DNA of 64,000 nt from Bacteroidota bacterium (GCA_030679145.1 JAUXTU010000055.1:1-64000); one strand, 5' to 3'; counted from the first letter of the stretch, positions 51,583 to 60,278 are shown. Translations and numbers: made by a program. Notes: generated from the sequence alone by a model not told the origin.

Positions 51583-52743
51583 CTAATACAAGAACATCGG
51601 TTTTCCGATTACATTCAAGATGCGCGGTCGATAATTTTCAGAGTCGTATAATTCTTGAACATCAACACGTTTCACTCCATCGGTGATCGAATGAAGGGGA
51701 ACAGTCGTATATTTCCCGTCACGCAGCGCAACCATTCTTCCGGTATGTTTCTTTATTACCATATCCGTTGCAAGATTTGCGTAACACATTGCCACCATTC
51801 TATCCAGAGCGTCTGGTTCACCGCTCCGCATCAAATACGCAACTTGTTGATTGATGATATGTTGTCCTGTAATTTTCTGAATTGCTTCACCGGTTATTTG
51901 TCCGATTCCGCCAAGTTTTTTATGTCCATATGCATCCGCTTGTCCGTATTCAACAACTTTTCCGCCGATCATTTGCGCCCCTTCGGAAATTGTCATGATG
52001 GCGTATCCGCTCGGATTTGTTTTTTTATCATCCATTAACAATGCGGCAAGTTTTTCCGGATCGAAATGAACTTCAGAGATCACCGCACGATCAACCCCTG
52101 CAAGATAAGCTGAGATGAGCGAAGTTTCACCGGAGTTACGTCCGAAGAGTTCGATCACGGCAATACGTTCGTGCGAACCTGTTGATGTGCGAAGATTAGT
52201 GATGAATTCAACGCTGCGTGTTACTGCGGTGGAAAATCCAATACAGTAATCAGTTCCATACACATCATTGTCCATCGTTTTTGGAATAGAGACGACGGGA
52301 AATTTTTCGTTGTGCAAACGGACAGCATAACTTTGTGTATCGTCGCCGCCAATGGCAATCAATGCATCGATCTTCAAATGTTCCAGAACGCGCAGAACGT
52401 GCGGAGTAAAATCACTGATTGGGTCTCCATCCTTTGGCGGACGTTTCGGGTCCTGCAAAAATTTTGGAATATCTGTCCATTTTACTTTTTGCGGATTTGT
52501 TCGTGATGTATGAAGAAATGTTCCTCCGGAACGATCGATAGTTCTAGTGTTTTGTTTTGTCAGGGGAATGATCCAGTTCTTTTGATCTTCAACATCATCA
52601 ATATTATAGTTCAATAATCCGCCCCAGCCGCGGCGAATGCCAAAAACTTCTGCTCCGGCATTTGCTGCATGATAAACCACTTCTTTGATACAAGGATTTA
52701 ATCCGGGAACGTCTCCGCCGCCGGTAAGAATTCCGATACGCAT
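51583..52743 (-). CDS. 6-phosphofructokinase with PPi-type active site
   Basis: This 386-residue PFK phosphorylates fructose-6-phosphate. Motifs are [18 protein letters not shown] (Asp135 at the position that is Gly in ATP-PFKs) and PKTMDND (Lys155, where ATP-PFKs have PGTIDND). Also present are [13 protein letters not shown] and the C-terminal domain. The Asp/Lys pair is the recognised signature of pyrophosphate-dependent enzymes, so PPi is the expected phosphoryl donor and the reaction would be reversible. ATP use cannot be fully excluded without assay. No other glycolytic gene is adjacent. Confidence 0.92.
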   Translation of the reverse strand: MRIGILTGGGDVPGLNPCIKEVVYHAANAGAEVFGIRRGWGGLLNYNIDDVEDQKNWIIPLTKQNTRTIDRSGGTFLHTSRTNPQKVKWTDIPKFLQDPKRPPKDGDPISDFTPHVLRVLEHLKIDALIAIGGDDTQSYAVRLHNEKFPVVSIPKTMDNDVYGTDYCIGFSTAVTRSVEFITNLRTSTGSHERIAVIELFGRNSGETSLISAYLAGVDRAVISEVHFDPEKLAALLMDDKKTNPSGYAIMTISEGAQMIGGKVVEYGQADAYGHKKLGGIGQITGEAIQKITGQHIINQQVAYLMRSGEPDALDRMVAMCYANLATDMVIKKHTGRMVALRDGKYTTVPLHSITDGVKRVDVQELYDSENYRPRILNVIGKPMFLY

Positions 52744-52893
52744 ATGATACCTTTCGTTGATTTCAGAGACTTTTGTCTGAATGAAACTGATACACTTTAT
52801 TTAGTGAAAATTTGAAACGAATACACTAATGAATAAATGAAAAATTTGTCTAAATGACAACCGCTGATTTTTAAAATATTTTCCGTTTTAAAG

Positions 52894-53502
52894 TTATTTT
52901 TTTAATGAAGAAAAATATGTGATATTTAATGGAGTTGTAATAGAACGGACGGAATGAAATGAGGAAACCAAAATCTTTTTAATCTCATTGTTTGAGATGA
53001 ATCCTTTATGATGATCATTATGGTAAACAATCTCATGGATTTTTTGCATTGCATTGAAACCAGCTCTATTAAAATCACCGACCACTAACGTACCATCTGG
53101 ACTCATTACTCGAATCATTTCCTGAAGGCATTTCTGCGGATGTTCAACTTCATGCATTGTGTTCATACAGACAAGTGAAATGATGCTGTCAGAGCAAAAA
53201 GGAAGGTTTTCCATATTCAATTGAAGAAATTGAATGTTGCTTAAAAATTGTTTTGGAACTCGCTGCAAAGTGCGGGGAAGGTCGGCTAAAGAAATATCTC
53301 CTGAAATAGTTGAAGGGAACATACAGGAAAGAATTGCACACATCCGTCCTGTTCCGGTTGCAAGTTCGATGACAGGGGAGTTGGTGGGAGGGAGCTGTTG
53401 TGCAACATCAAAGTATTCTCGGACAAGATCAAATCCCCATGTTGTTAATAATTGATCACTTTGTGACTGTGGGATGAGGTCAAGAAAAGTCTCAATATCC
53501 AT
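52894..53502 (-). CDS. class I SAM-dependent methyltransferase
   Basis: This 202-residue methyltransferase of the Methyltransf_11 type has SAM motif I (PVIELATGTGRMCAIL), motif II-like DISLADL, and the LPFCSDSIISLVCMNTMHEVEHPQKCLQEMIRV core. The later GDFNRAGFNAM segment replaces the usual motif III region. Substrate unknown. It follows the crotonase gene on the same strand with an 18-bp gap and may be cotranscribed with it. Confidence 0.88.
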   Translation of the reverse strand: MDIETFLDLIPQSQSDQLLTTWGFDLVREYFDVAQQLPPTNSPVIELATGTGRMCAILSCMFPSTISGDISLADLPRTLQRVPKQFLSNIQFLQLNMENLPFCSDSIISLVCMNTMHEVEHPQKCLQEMIRVMSPDGTLVVGDFNRAGFNAMQKIHEIVYHNDHHKGFISNNEIKKILVSSFHSVRSITTPLNITYFSSLKK

Positions 53503-53520
53503 GATTTGAAGATTGTCGGA

Positions 53521-54303
53521 TTATTTTCCTGTAAACTTCGGCGCACGTTTTTCAATAAACGCCGCAAGCCCTTCTTTGTGATCGAGCGATTGTGCTGCAA
53601 TTTCCTGCATCATTGCTTCATATGCAAGAAGTTCATCAAATGACATTATGAGAGATTTGTTGAGAGTCCGTTTAATAATGCCGATCGCTTTGGTTGCGCC
53701 ATTCGCTAATTTATTCGTAAGTTCGTATGTGAATTTTTCCAGTTCAGCGTGAAGAACAACATGATTGACAAGTCCGACTTCTTTTGCTTCTATCGCATCA
53801 ATATCTTTTCCGGTCGCAGCAAATTCAAATGCTTTTGCAGTTCCAACAAGTCGGGGAAGAAACCAATGTGAACCTGAATCTGCAACTAATCCAATCCGAA
53901 CAAATGCTTGAATGAACTTTGCTTTATCGGACATGATTCTCATATCGCACGCAAGTGCAAAACTGAATCCGGCTCCTGCTGCAACACCGTTGATCATCCC
54001 GATGATCGGTTTTTCCATTGTCCGCATTTGTTTGATGATTAGATTGTATCCTTTTTCGAGCATCTCTTTCATCGAACTCTTTGCTTCTTGATATTCTTTC
54101 AGATCCTGTCCGGAGCAAAATGCTTTTTCTCCGGCACCTCGTAGTACAATGCATTTCACTGCCGGATCTTTCTCTGCCTGTTTAAAAGCCTCAAGCAATT
54201 CTTTTTTCATCTGCTCATTCACCGCGTTATAACTTTCCGGGCGGTTCAATGAGATGGTGAGAACATTGTCTGAAACGGAGTAGAGGATTGTTGTGTATTC
54301 CAT
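53521..54303 (-). CDS. enoyl-CoA hydratase/isomerase (crotonase family, PaaG-like)
   Basis: This 260-residue crotonase has the oxyanion-hole segments GAGEKAFCSGQDLKEYQE and INGVAAGAGFSFALACDMRI. The active-site segment is FVRIGLVADSGSHWFLPRLVG, with Asp in place of the common Glu, as in PaaG-type isomerases. The end DHKEGLAAFIEKRAPKFTGK is intact. It differs from the two crotonase 3'-end fragments at 60.2 and 62.2 kb, which come from other family members. Confidence 0.93.
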   Translation of the reverse strand: MEYTTILYSVSDNVLTISLNRPESYNAVNEQMKKELLEAFKQAEKDPAVKCIVLRGAGEKAFCSGQDLKEYQEAKSSMKEMLEKGYNLIIKQMRTMEKPIIGMINGVAAGAGFSFALACDMRIMSDKAKFIQAFVRIGLVADSGSHWFLPRLVGTAKAFEFAATGKDIDAIEAKEVGLVNHVVLHAELEKFTYELTNKLANGATKAIGIIKRTLNKSLIMSFDELLAYEAMMQEIAAQSLDHKEGLAAFIEKRAPKFTGK

Positions 54304-54398
54304 AATTTAATCCAAATCTAAAAGTTCCCTCTGTGCGAATGAAATTGCGTTGGGAGAGGGGATTTAGGGGTGTGTATTTATTTGCTTTCCACAATTAT

Positions 54399-54443
54399 CC
54401 CGCTTTAAAACAAAAGAAGCAACCGTTTCCGGCTGCTTCTTTT
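54399..54443. terminator. terminator copy 1 (45-bp repeat) after the toxin gene
   Basis: A hairpin built on GAAGCA...TGCTTC has A and T tracts on both sides, so it works on both strands. It ends the toxin-antitoxin transcript 10 bp after its stop. It matches 54933-54977 with only two mismatches over 45 bp. Confidence 0.85.
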
Positions 54444-54452
54444 GTTACAGAA

Positions 54453-54707
54453 TTAACGGTAAACTTCTTTTCTATGTTTGATTCGATAAATTAAAATGGA
54501 TTCTTTTTTGTCATCAATTTCATACAGAATTCTGTAATTGCCAGAGCGTATTCTGTAACCTTCTTTATGGTGCAGTTTCTGAATTCCTATCGGGCGTGGG
54601 TCTGATTCCAATTGTGCAATGCGAGAAAGTATCTTGAAGGCTTCCTTGTCAGGCAAGGCATCAAGGTCTTTTTGAGCAGAGGGTTTAATGTTAATTGTGT
54701 AAGCCAC
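54453..54707 (-). CDS. RelE/ParE-family toxin
   Basis: This 84-residue RelE-type protein has KPSAQKDLDALPDKEAFKILSRIAQLESDPRP and GYRIRSGNYRILYEIDDKKESILIYRIKHRKEVYR, the standard fold with the C-terminal basic-aromatic active-site tail. RelE toxins cleave mRNA on the ribosome; ParE toxins instead target gyrase. The tail (R-I-K-H-R-K-E-V-Y) favours RelE. The start is GTG at 54707, overlapping the antitoxin gene by 17 bp. Confidence 0.92.
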   Translation of the reverse strand: MAYTINIKPSAQKDLDALPDKEAFKILSRIAQLESDPRPIGIQKLHHKEGYRIRSGNYRILYEIDDKKESILIYRIKHRKEVYR

Positions 54708-54882
54708 GCTTCTTCAAATATTGTTGTATGGTAACACTTTTGCCCCGAATATTTTTTGCTTTTTCGAGATCAGAAATATCTTCGAGAAGTTCAATCGCTT
54801 CACTTAACGCCGGGTTTGTCTTCATACTCTCCCAATCTTTGCGTTTAATCTTTATGTGAGATTTTGTTTTTGTGAGTGTCAT
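54691..54882 (-). CDS. antitoxin of the RelE-type pair
   Basis: The 63-residue product is charged and mostly helical (LSEAIELLEDISDLEKAKNIRG), as expected for a small antitoxin that wraps the toxin. It precedes and overlaps the toxin gene. The DNA-binding part, if any, is not of a family I recognise. Promoter signals should lie in 54883-54932. Confidence 0.85.
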   Translation of the reverse strand: MTLTKTKSHIKIKRKDWESMKTNPALSEAIELLEDISDLEKAKNIRGKSVTIQQYLKKRGLHN

Positions 54883-54932
54883 TTGTTCTCCAATCGTTAT
54901 ATAAACATACAGAAAGATTTTCTTTGTCTCAA

Positions 54933-54977
54933 CCCGTTTTAAAACAAAAGAAGCAACCGTTTCCGGCCGCTTCTTTT
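54933..54977. terminator. terminator copy 2 (45-bp repeat) after the helicase gene
   Basis: This near-identical copy of 54399-54443 lies 65 bp downstream of the DEAD-box helicase stop on the minus strand and is its natural terminator. Copies 1 and 2 bracket the toxin-antitoxin cassette as direct repeats. Confidence 0.85.
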
Positions 54978-55042
54978 TAGTTTCGTTAAGTCACGCTTTT
55001 GTCAAAGCGCAGCGTGACTCACCAGCATAAATAACAGGGTTA

Positions 55043-57004
55043 CTAATCCTTCTTCTTTCTGCTAACCATTTTACGCACGACCTTATGTTCGCGCGGTTTA
55101 AATTCTCGTTCTTCCGGAATCAATGTCTTCCAGTCCGGTCCGCCATGCGGTTTCGGTCTGTCGAAACTTCGTGTTTCGGTAAATGATTCCCTTTTTTCAA
55201 AACTATGTTCTCGTTTCTGTGCATCAAACGGTTCACGTTTCGCAAATCCGCCTTCTCTGCGGCCTGCGCCGAATGAATCCCGTTTTGCAAAACTTTTCCG
55301 CTCGCCTCCGAATGAAGGTTTCTTTCCGAAGCTTCGACGTTCTCCGCCAAATGATTCTCGTTTCGCATATCCGCCTTCTTTACGTTCTCCACCGAATGAT
55401 TCCCGTTTCACAAATCCGCTATCTTTGCGCTCTCCGCCAAATGATTCACGTTTTGGATATCCGCTGTCTCTACGACCGCCTCCAAACGAATCACGTTTAG
55501 GGAAACCACCTTCTTTACGAGCACCACCGAATGAATCACGTCGCGGGAAACCGCCTTCTTTGCGATCTCCGCCAAACGATTCACGTTTTGCGTATCCGCC
55601 TTCTTTGCGTTCACCGCTGCCGAATGAATCCCGTTTTGGGTATCCGGTGCTTCGTTTTTCTCCGCTGCCAAATCCGCTGCTGCCGGTTCTACGATCATCT
55701 CGTTTGAAACCTTCGCGGCGATCCGGACGACTTCCAAAACTTGAACGTCTGTCCGTTCCACGATCATTTCGTTTGAAACGGTCTCTGTTTTCTCCGCGAT
55801 GTTCTCTGTTGAAATTCGGTTCATCGTTTGATTGATGATCAGATCCCGCCAGCTTTACAGGTTTTTCTTCTACCTTATTGTAATCAAAGTCAGGATATTT
55901 TTTAATTTCAAATTTCTTTCCGATGAACTGCTCGATCTTTTTTACGTGTCGTGCTTCATTTCGCGTAACAAAGGTTAATGCATCTCCGGTTGAAAGTGCG
56001 CGCCCCGTTCGACCGATGCGGTGAATATAATCTTCTGCATAGGTTGGGATGTCATAATTGATGACGTGTGAAATTCCTTCAACGTCAATTCCACGTGCTG
56101 CAACATCCGTTGCCACTAAAACTTTGTATTGACCTTGCTTGAATCCGGCAAGCGCGCGTTGTCGCTGTGCCTGCGTTCTGTCCGAATGGATCGATATTGC
56201 TTTGATTCCATTCTTATGTAAATTATTTGAAACTCGTTCTGCGCCGACTTTCGTTTTGGAAAATACCAGCACGCAGTCCAATTCTTTTGTTTGAAGAATA
56301 TGAAGCAGAAGGCTCAATTTTTTGTCATCATTCACAGTATAAAAATGCTGCGTTACTGTTGTTGCCGGTGTGCGCTGATGACCAACTTCGATCAATTCCG
56401 GATTTTTTTGGATGTTCTTTACCAATGCGCGAATTTCTTTTCCCATCGTTGCGGAAAATAACAATGTTTGCCGTGTTGCCGGAGTTTGTTTAATGATCAA
56501 TCGCATATCATCGATGAATCCCATATCAAACATTCTATCTGCTTCATCCAGTACAAGTACTTCAACATTCGATAGGTTGACACTTCTGCGTTCTAAATGG
56601 TCGATCAATCGTCCCGGTGTAGCGATAAGAATATCGACGCCTCGTGATAATTGTTTTAATTGATTCTGAATATTAGTTCCACCATAAATTGAAAGAGCTT
56701 TCACCGGAAGGAATCGTCCGTATTGTTTTACGGCATCTTCGATCTGCTGAGCAAGTTCACGTGTTGGTGTAAGAATAAGTGCTTTAATGTGATGCGATTT
56801 TTCTGTCTGTTCCGCCAAGCGGTTCAGGATTGGAAGTGTGAACGCAGCGGTTTTACCCGTTCCTGTTTGCGCACTGCCGATAATATCTTTGCCGGCGACT
56901 GCCAGCGGAATTGCACGTGCCTGAATTTCAGTGGGGGTAGAATACCCGGTCGCAAGAATTCCTTGCACAAGTCGGTCGTTAAGACCAAGGGCTTGAAAAG
57001 CCAT
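55043..57004 (-). CDS. DEAD-box RNA helicase with long repetitive tail (RhlE-like)
   Basis: This 653-residue protein has a complete helicase core (about 1-370): Q motif TEIQARAIP, AQTGTGKTAAF, VLDEADRMFDMGF, LFSATMG, VLVATDVAARGIDV and HRIGRTGRA. The last 270 residues are a disordered, Arg/Gly/Ser-rich tail. Its core is a unit like KRESFGGERKEGGYA repeated over ten times. Such tails bind RNA and promote condensates or annealing in RhlE/DeaD-type helicases. The start is ATG 57004. A 412-bp gene-free region lies upstream. Confidence 0.95.
   Translation of the reverse strand: MAFQALGLNDRLVQGILATGYSTPTEIQARAIPLAVAGKDIIGSAQTGTGKTAAFTLPILNRLAEQTEKSHHIKALILTPTRELAQQIEDAVKQYGRFLPVKALSIYGGTNIQNQLKQLSRGVDILIATPGRLIDHLERRSVNLSNVEVLVLDEADRMFDMGFIDDMRLIIKQTPATRQTLLFSATMGKEIRALVKNIQKNPELIEVGHQRTPATTVTQHFYTVNDDKKLSLLLHILQTKELDCVLVFSKTKVGAERVSNNLHKNGIKAISIHSDRTQAQRQRALAGFKQGQYKVLVATDVAARGIDVEGISHVINYDIPTYAEDYIHRIGRTGRALSTGDALTFVTRNEARHVKKIEQFIGKKFEIKKYPDFDYNKVEEKPVKLAGSDHQSNDEPNFNREHRGENRDRFKRNDRGTDRRSSFGSRPDRREGFKRDDRRTGSSGFGSGEKRSTGYPKRDSFGSGERKEGGYAKRESFGGDRKEGGFPRRDSFGGARKEGGFPKRDSFGGGRRDSGYPKRESFGGERKDSGFVKRESFGGERKEGGYAKRESFGGERRSFGKKPSFGGERKSFAKRDSFGAGRREGGFAKREPFDAQKREHSFEKRESFTETRSFDRPKPHGGPDWKTLIPEEREFKPREHKVVRKMVSRKKKD
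55250..55690 (-). repeat. tandem repeats in the helicase tail
   Basis: About ten degenerate units of 42-45 bp encode the KR-(D/E)-SFGG-(G/E)-RK-(D/E)-GG motif. The repeat is visible in DNA as recurring 'gaatga(t/a)tcacgtttt' and 'ccgccttctttgcg' blocks. It probably expands and contracts by slippage. Confidence 0.8.
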
Positions 57005-57500
57005 TATTTTAGATCCTTTTGTTTATTATTTGCCGCAAACAAAGCGCAGAAACAGACTAATCACTCTTATTCTGAGCGTAGCGAAGAATCTCAAACGAGA
57101 ATACTCGCAGGGTGTTGATTTAAGGCAAACGTTGTGTTAAAAAATGACTCGCTGCTTTTTGGATGCAGTGTGCGGAAGGAAAATCCTAATGCGAATTGCC
57201 ATCAGAGAAGCGTGTCGTATATCCGCTTCTGAGACAGTGTTAGATTTTCAGATGCGGTGTTGCATATTTGCAACGCTTAAATATACACAAAGAATGGCAG
57301 AGTTCCAATTAATGTTTGTTAATGATGTTTAATCATTATACTCTCTGGAAAACTTTGAAAAAAACTTTGGCAAGGGTGTCGGTGAGTGTATCGAAACGAT
57401 ATATTATATTCTGTAATTGAAAGTCAGATTAAAAGTATCTATATTAGTTGCAATAAATCGAAACTATGAAATTGAGCAACTTACTACCGATGGGGATAGC
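57005..57500. promoter_or_regulatory. divergent intergenic region; possible ArsR operator at 57389-57401
   Basis: No credible gene lies here. 57069-57101 holds the dispersed TTCTGAGCGTAGCGAAGAAT wording seen in many genomes. TATCG-AAA-CGATA at 57389-57401 is a perfect dyad 100 bp before the ArsR ATG and is a candidate operator for that regulator. A TTTGGCAAGG stretch at 57368 was considered as sigma54 -24 but lacks the -12 part. Confidence 0.4.
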
Positions 57501-57821
57501 ATGAGCAAAGAAATCTTTCAACTTCACGCCGAAGTGTGCAAAACACTTTCCCACGCAAAACGACTGGAAATACTCAGTATCCTCAGAAATGATGAATTAA
57601 GCGTTGGAGATATCGTCGATACGATGGAAATCCCGAAAGCGAATGTCTCACAACATCTTGCCGTACTGCGTAAAGCCGGAATTCTAGATTCGCGCAGGGA
57701 TGGGTTGAATGTTTATTACAGTATTTCTAATCCCAAAGTGATAAAAGCGTGCGATTTGATGCGCGAAGTGCTTGTAGAACATCAAACCAAGAAGAGCAAA
57801 CTCATGAAAAATATTGCGTGA
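57501..57821 (+). CDS. ArsR-family transcriptional regulator with two cysteines
   Basis: This 106-residue winged-helix repressor has AEVCKTLSHAKRLEILSIL, the HTH DIVDTMEIPKANVSQHLAVLRKAGIL and the wing DGLNVYYSISNPKVIKACDLMREVL. Cys13 and Cys84 are placed in the first and last helices and could form a thiol-based sensor. They are not at the SqrR/BigR positions, since the residue after RLEIL is Ser. ATG 57501 is the standard family start; the longer frame from 57417 adds 28 non-conserved residues. It lies directly before an SQR-type gene, so it probably senses sulfide or polysulfide. Confidence 0.85.
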   Translation: MSKEIFQLHAEVCKTLSHAKRLEILSILRNDELSVGDIVDTMEIPKANVSQHLAVLRKAGILDSRRDGLNVYYSISNPKVIKACDLMREVLVEHQTKKSKLMKNIA

Positions 57822-57834
57822 AAGGAATAGTATT

Positions 57835-59076
57835 GTGACCAGAAAAACTATTGTTATTGTTGGCGGCGGAGTTGGCGGAATTGTTGTCTCCAATGAACTC
57901 CGGCGAAATTTACCGCTGTCACATCGAATCGTTTTAATTGAGAAAAATGCAGTGCATACATTTGCTCCATCATATCTATGGTTGATGACGGGAGACCGCA
58001 CGCCGGAAAAGATATCAACGCCGCTGAAAAGTTTGGTTCGAGATGGAATCGAAGTAATTCATGCCGAGGTTACTAAAATTGATGTATCACGAAAATCTGT
58101 TACCGCTTCAAATCAGGAATTGAATTACGATTATCTGGTCGTCGCTCTTGGAGCAGAACTCGCTCCCGAGTTAATTCCCGGTTTGTCGGAAAGCGCATTT
58201 TCATATTATTCATTCACCGAAACAGTGAGACTACAAAAGGCACTGATTGATTTTGAAGGAGGAACAATCGGCATTGTCGTTTGTTCAATGCCATACAAAT
58301 GTCCAGGCGCGCCGCACGAAGGAGCCATGCTGATTGCTGATTATTTCCAAAAACGTGGAATGAAGGAGAAAATAAAAATCCATCTCTTTACTCCAGAGCC
58401 GCAGCCTATGCCCGTTGCCGGTCCGCAACTTGGCGAAGCAGTGAAACAAATGCTTGCAACCAAAGGAATTTCGTTTCATCCTCTCCATAAAATAATTTCT
58501 GTAAATTCACAAAGTCGTGAGATCTCATTTGAAGGAAAAGATCCATTTCATTTCAATATGCTTGTAGCAATTCCACCACACCGCGCTCCACGTATAGTTC
58601 GTGAATCTGGTTTATCAAATGAAGCGGGATGGATTCCTGTTGACCGCTCCACGCTTAAAGCAAATGCTGAAAATGTATATGCAATTGGAGATGTTACGGC
58701 ATTAGGAATTCCCGGAAGATGGAAACCAGACGTTCCGATGATGCTTCCTAAGGCAGGAGTGTTTGCTCACGATCAGGCTGAAATTGTCGCAAAGCGCATA
58801 ACAGATGAAATCAACGGACAATCACCGACTGCACAATTTTGCGGAACCGGATATTGCATGCTTGAAGCGGGGGAAGGAATGGCGGGTTTTGCATATGGTG
58901 ATTTCTTAAACGATCCACACCCAACACTTCAATTACGTAATATCGGCAGAGCGTGGCATTGGGGGAAAATAATTTTTGAACAATGGTGGCTTGCACCATT
59001 TGGATTGAAGAAAAACATTTTTGGTCTTCTGTTAAAACTTGGTGCAAAGATGTTAAGAATTCCGATAAAATTATGA
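57835..59076 (+). CDS. sulfide:quinone oxidoreductase-like flavoprotein
   Basis: The 413-residue enzyme has FAD motif IVIVGGGVGGIVVSNELRR, second FAD motif VYAIGDVTA, and cysteines in SMPYKCPGAPHEG and FCGTGYCMLEAG. The KCPGAPHE Cys corresponds to one of the sulfide-oxidising pair. A third conserved Cys of classical type I enzymes is not evident, so subtype and activity need testing. A C-terminal amphipathic Trp-rich helix (WHWGKIIFEQWWLAPFGLKK) fits monotopic membrane binding next to quinone. GTG 57835 is preferred; it follows AAAGGAATAG and begins TRKTIVIVGGG. Confidence 0.87.
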   Translation: MTRKTIVIVGGGVGGIVVSNELRRNLPLSHRIVLIEKNAVHTFAPSYLWLMTGDRTPEKISTPLKSLVRDGIEVIHAEVTKIDVSRKSVTASNQELNYDYLVVALGAELAPELIPGLSESAFSYYSFTETVRLQKALIDFEGGTIGIVVCSMPYKCPGAPHEGAMLIADYFQKRGMKEKIKIHLFTPEPQPMPVAGPQLGEAVKQMLATKGISFHPLHKIISVNSQSREISFEGKDPFHFNMLVAIPPHRAPRIVRESGLSNEAGWIPVDRSTLKANAENVYAIGDVTALGIPGRWKPDVPMMLPKAGVFAHDQAEIVAKRITDEINGQSPTAQFCGTGYCMLEAGEGMAGFAYGDFLNDPHPTLQLRNIGRAWHWGKIIFEQWWLAPFGLKKNIFGLLLKLGAKMLRIPIKL

Positions 59077-59096
59077 TTTCACTGTAACTATCGAAA

Positions 59097-59888
59097 ATGG
59101 ACAAATTTTTAGAAAATAAAAACTATCAAGAACCATCGGTTTTTACTCCGGAGAATTTACTACGTGAAGCGAGGAGACAAAAATCAATTGAACATTGTCG
59201 AATCCCCAATGTTTGTATCCTTGATCCCGATGGTGATTTGGTTGAGTATCTTTTACGAACAGGGCAAGCGGATTTAAATAAGTGTTGGGCTTGCTATCAT
59301 ACAAAACTTTACAGTTTTACGTATAAAGAATTAGAATTTGGTGTGGTGGGTTGTGTTGTTGGCTCATCATTTGCGGTTTTAGTTGCGGAAGAACTGTTTG
59401 CTTCAGGCTGTCAATTACTCATAAGTGTTACGTCGGCGGGCATTATTAATTCGCCTCAAAATAATTCCCGATTCATTTTAATAGATCGAACAATTCGAGA
59501 TGAAGGGACGAGTTATCATTATTTACCTCCCAATGAAGATGCTTCCATCAATAAAACATTATTGAATATTTTACTCAACTCTTTTAATGATTCATCACTA
59601 TTAGTTGAGAGTGGCACAAGTTGGACAACCGATGCTCCATTTAGAGAAACTATTTCAGCTATTGAGTTTGCAAAGAACAAAAAAGTTACCTGTGTTGAAA
59701 TGGAAGCCGCTGCACTTTATGCTTTTGCAAAAGTTAAAAATAAAAATGTAATCTGTTTTGCACACCTCACTAACACAATGGCACAAAGCAAAGGTGATTT
59801 TGAAAAAGGGGAGGAAATGGGAAGTGTAGATACCCTTGAATTAATTTATCATGCTGCTAAAATATTAGCAACGGAGAAGGAAAAATGA
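59097..59888 (+). CDS. nucleoside phosphorylase family protein
   Basis: This 263-residue PNP/UDP-phosphorylase fold protein has YKELEFGVVGCVVGSSFAVLVAEEL and LLISVTSAGIINS. The active-site end is VTCVEMEAAALYAFAKVKN. The family cleaves nucleosides, or MTA/SAH with sulfur-bearing bases, using phosphate. Between an SQR-like and a DsrE-like gene, and overlapping the latter by 4 bp, it may serve sulfur salvage, but this is only contextual. Confidence 0.85.
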   Translation: MDKFLENKNYQEPSVFTPENLLREARRQKSIEHCRIPNVCILDPDGDLVEYLLRTGQADLNKCWACYHTKLYSFTYKELEFGVVGCVVGSSFAVLVAEELFASGCQLLISVTSAGIINSPQNNSRFILIDRTIRDEGTSYHYLPPNEDASINKTLLNILLNSFNDSSLLVESGTSWTTDAPFRETISAIEFAKNKKVTCVEMEAAALYAFAKVKNKNVICFAHLTNTMAQSKGDFEKGEEMGSVDTLELIYHAAKILATEKEK

Positions 59889-60205
59889 AAATAGGAATCA
59901 TTATTGAAACGAATGAACCGGAAAAAGCTTGGAATGGTGTTCGCTTTGGTAACACAGCATTAAAACAAGGACACGAAGTAAAGATATTTCTTATGAGCGC
60001 CGGTGTTGAAATTGAAAGTATTGTTCATGAAAAATATAACGCGAAGAAACAAATTGATGAATTTATCCAAAACAAAGGAATCGTTTTAGCGTGCGGCACA
60101 TGCATTAAATCGCGAGATCAAGATAGCACAGAAGTTTGTCCTATCTCAACGATGATAGATTGTTTAGAAATGGTGGAGTGGGCTGATAAGGTTATTACGT
60201 TCTGA
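59885..60205 (+). CDS. DsrE-family sulfur-relay protein
   Basis: This 106-residue protein of the DsrE/DsrF fold begins MKIGIIIETNEPEKAWNGVRFGNTALKQGHEVKIFLM. Its conserved cysteines lie in VLACGTCIKSR and STEVCPIS. DsrE-like proteins carry persulfide sulfur in oxidation or tRNA thiolation pathways. It is the last gene of the ArsR-SQR-phosphorylase-DsrE operon and ends 4 bp before a crotonase 3' fragment on the other strand. Confidence 0.85.
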   Translation: MKIGIIIETNEPEKAWNGVRFGNTALKQGHEVKIFLMSAGVEIESIVHEKYNAKKQIDEFIQNKGIVLACGTCIKSRDQDSTEVCPISTMIDCLEMVEWADKVITF

Positions 60206-60209
60206 TCAA

Positions 60210-60278
60210 CTATTTGTTCTTCCACATTGGTTTCCGTTTATCCACAAACGCTTTCATCTCTTCTTTTTTGATTTTCAA
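60210..60278 (-). pseudogene. crotonase 3'-end fragment A (22 codons plus stop)
   Basis: The minus strand reads LKIKKEEMKAFVDKRKPMWKNK and stop, the canonical end of an enoyl-CoA hydratase. No crotonase sequence lies upstream; instead the stop of the barrel gene at 60275 is formed inside this fragment. Fragment B at 62208 is its counterpart (57 of 68 positions identical). It is a truncated remnant, not an active gene. Confidence 0.8.

Noticed and set aside
55250-55690. CRISPR array
   Set aside because: The units are in-frame degenerate coding repeats without constant repeats and unique spacers.
55120-55835. Frames of 90-138 residues overlapping the helicase tail on both strands
   Set aside because: They arise from the tandem repeat in the helicase gene and have repetitive sequence with no start signals.
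57144-57332. 62-residue frame upstream of the ArsR gene
   Set aside because: It has no ribosome site and unusual composition, and it lies in a repeat-containing intergenic region.
57368-57385. sigma54 promoter (TTTGGCAAGGGTGTCGGT) before the ArsR gene
   Set aside because: The -24 half is fair but the -12 half reads TCGG rather than TTGC.
57501-57821. SqrR/BigR-type regulator identity
   Set aside because: The Cys after RLxIL that defines that group is Ser here; only a general ArsR call with a different Cys pair is supported.
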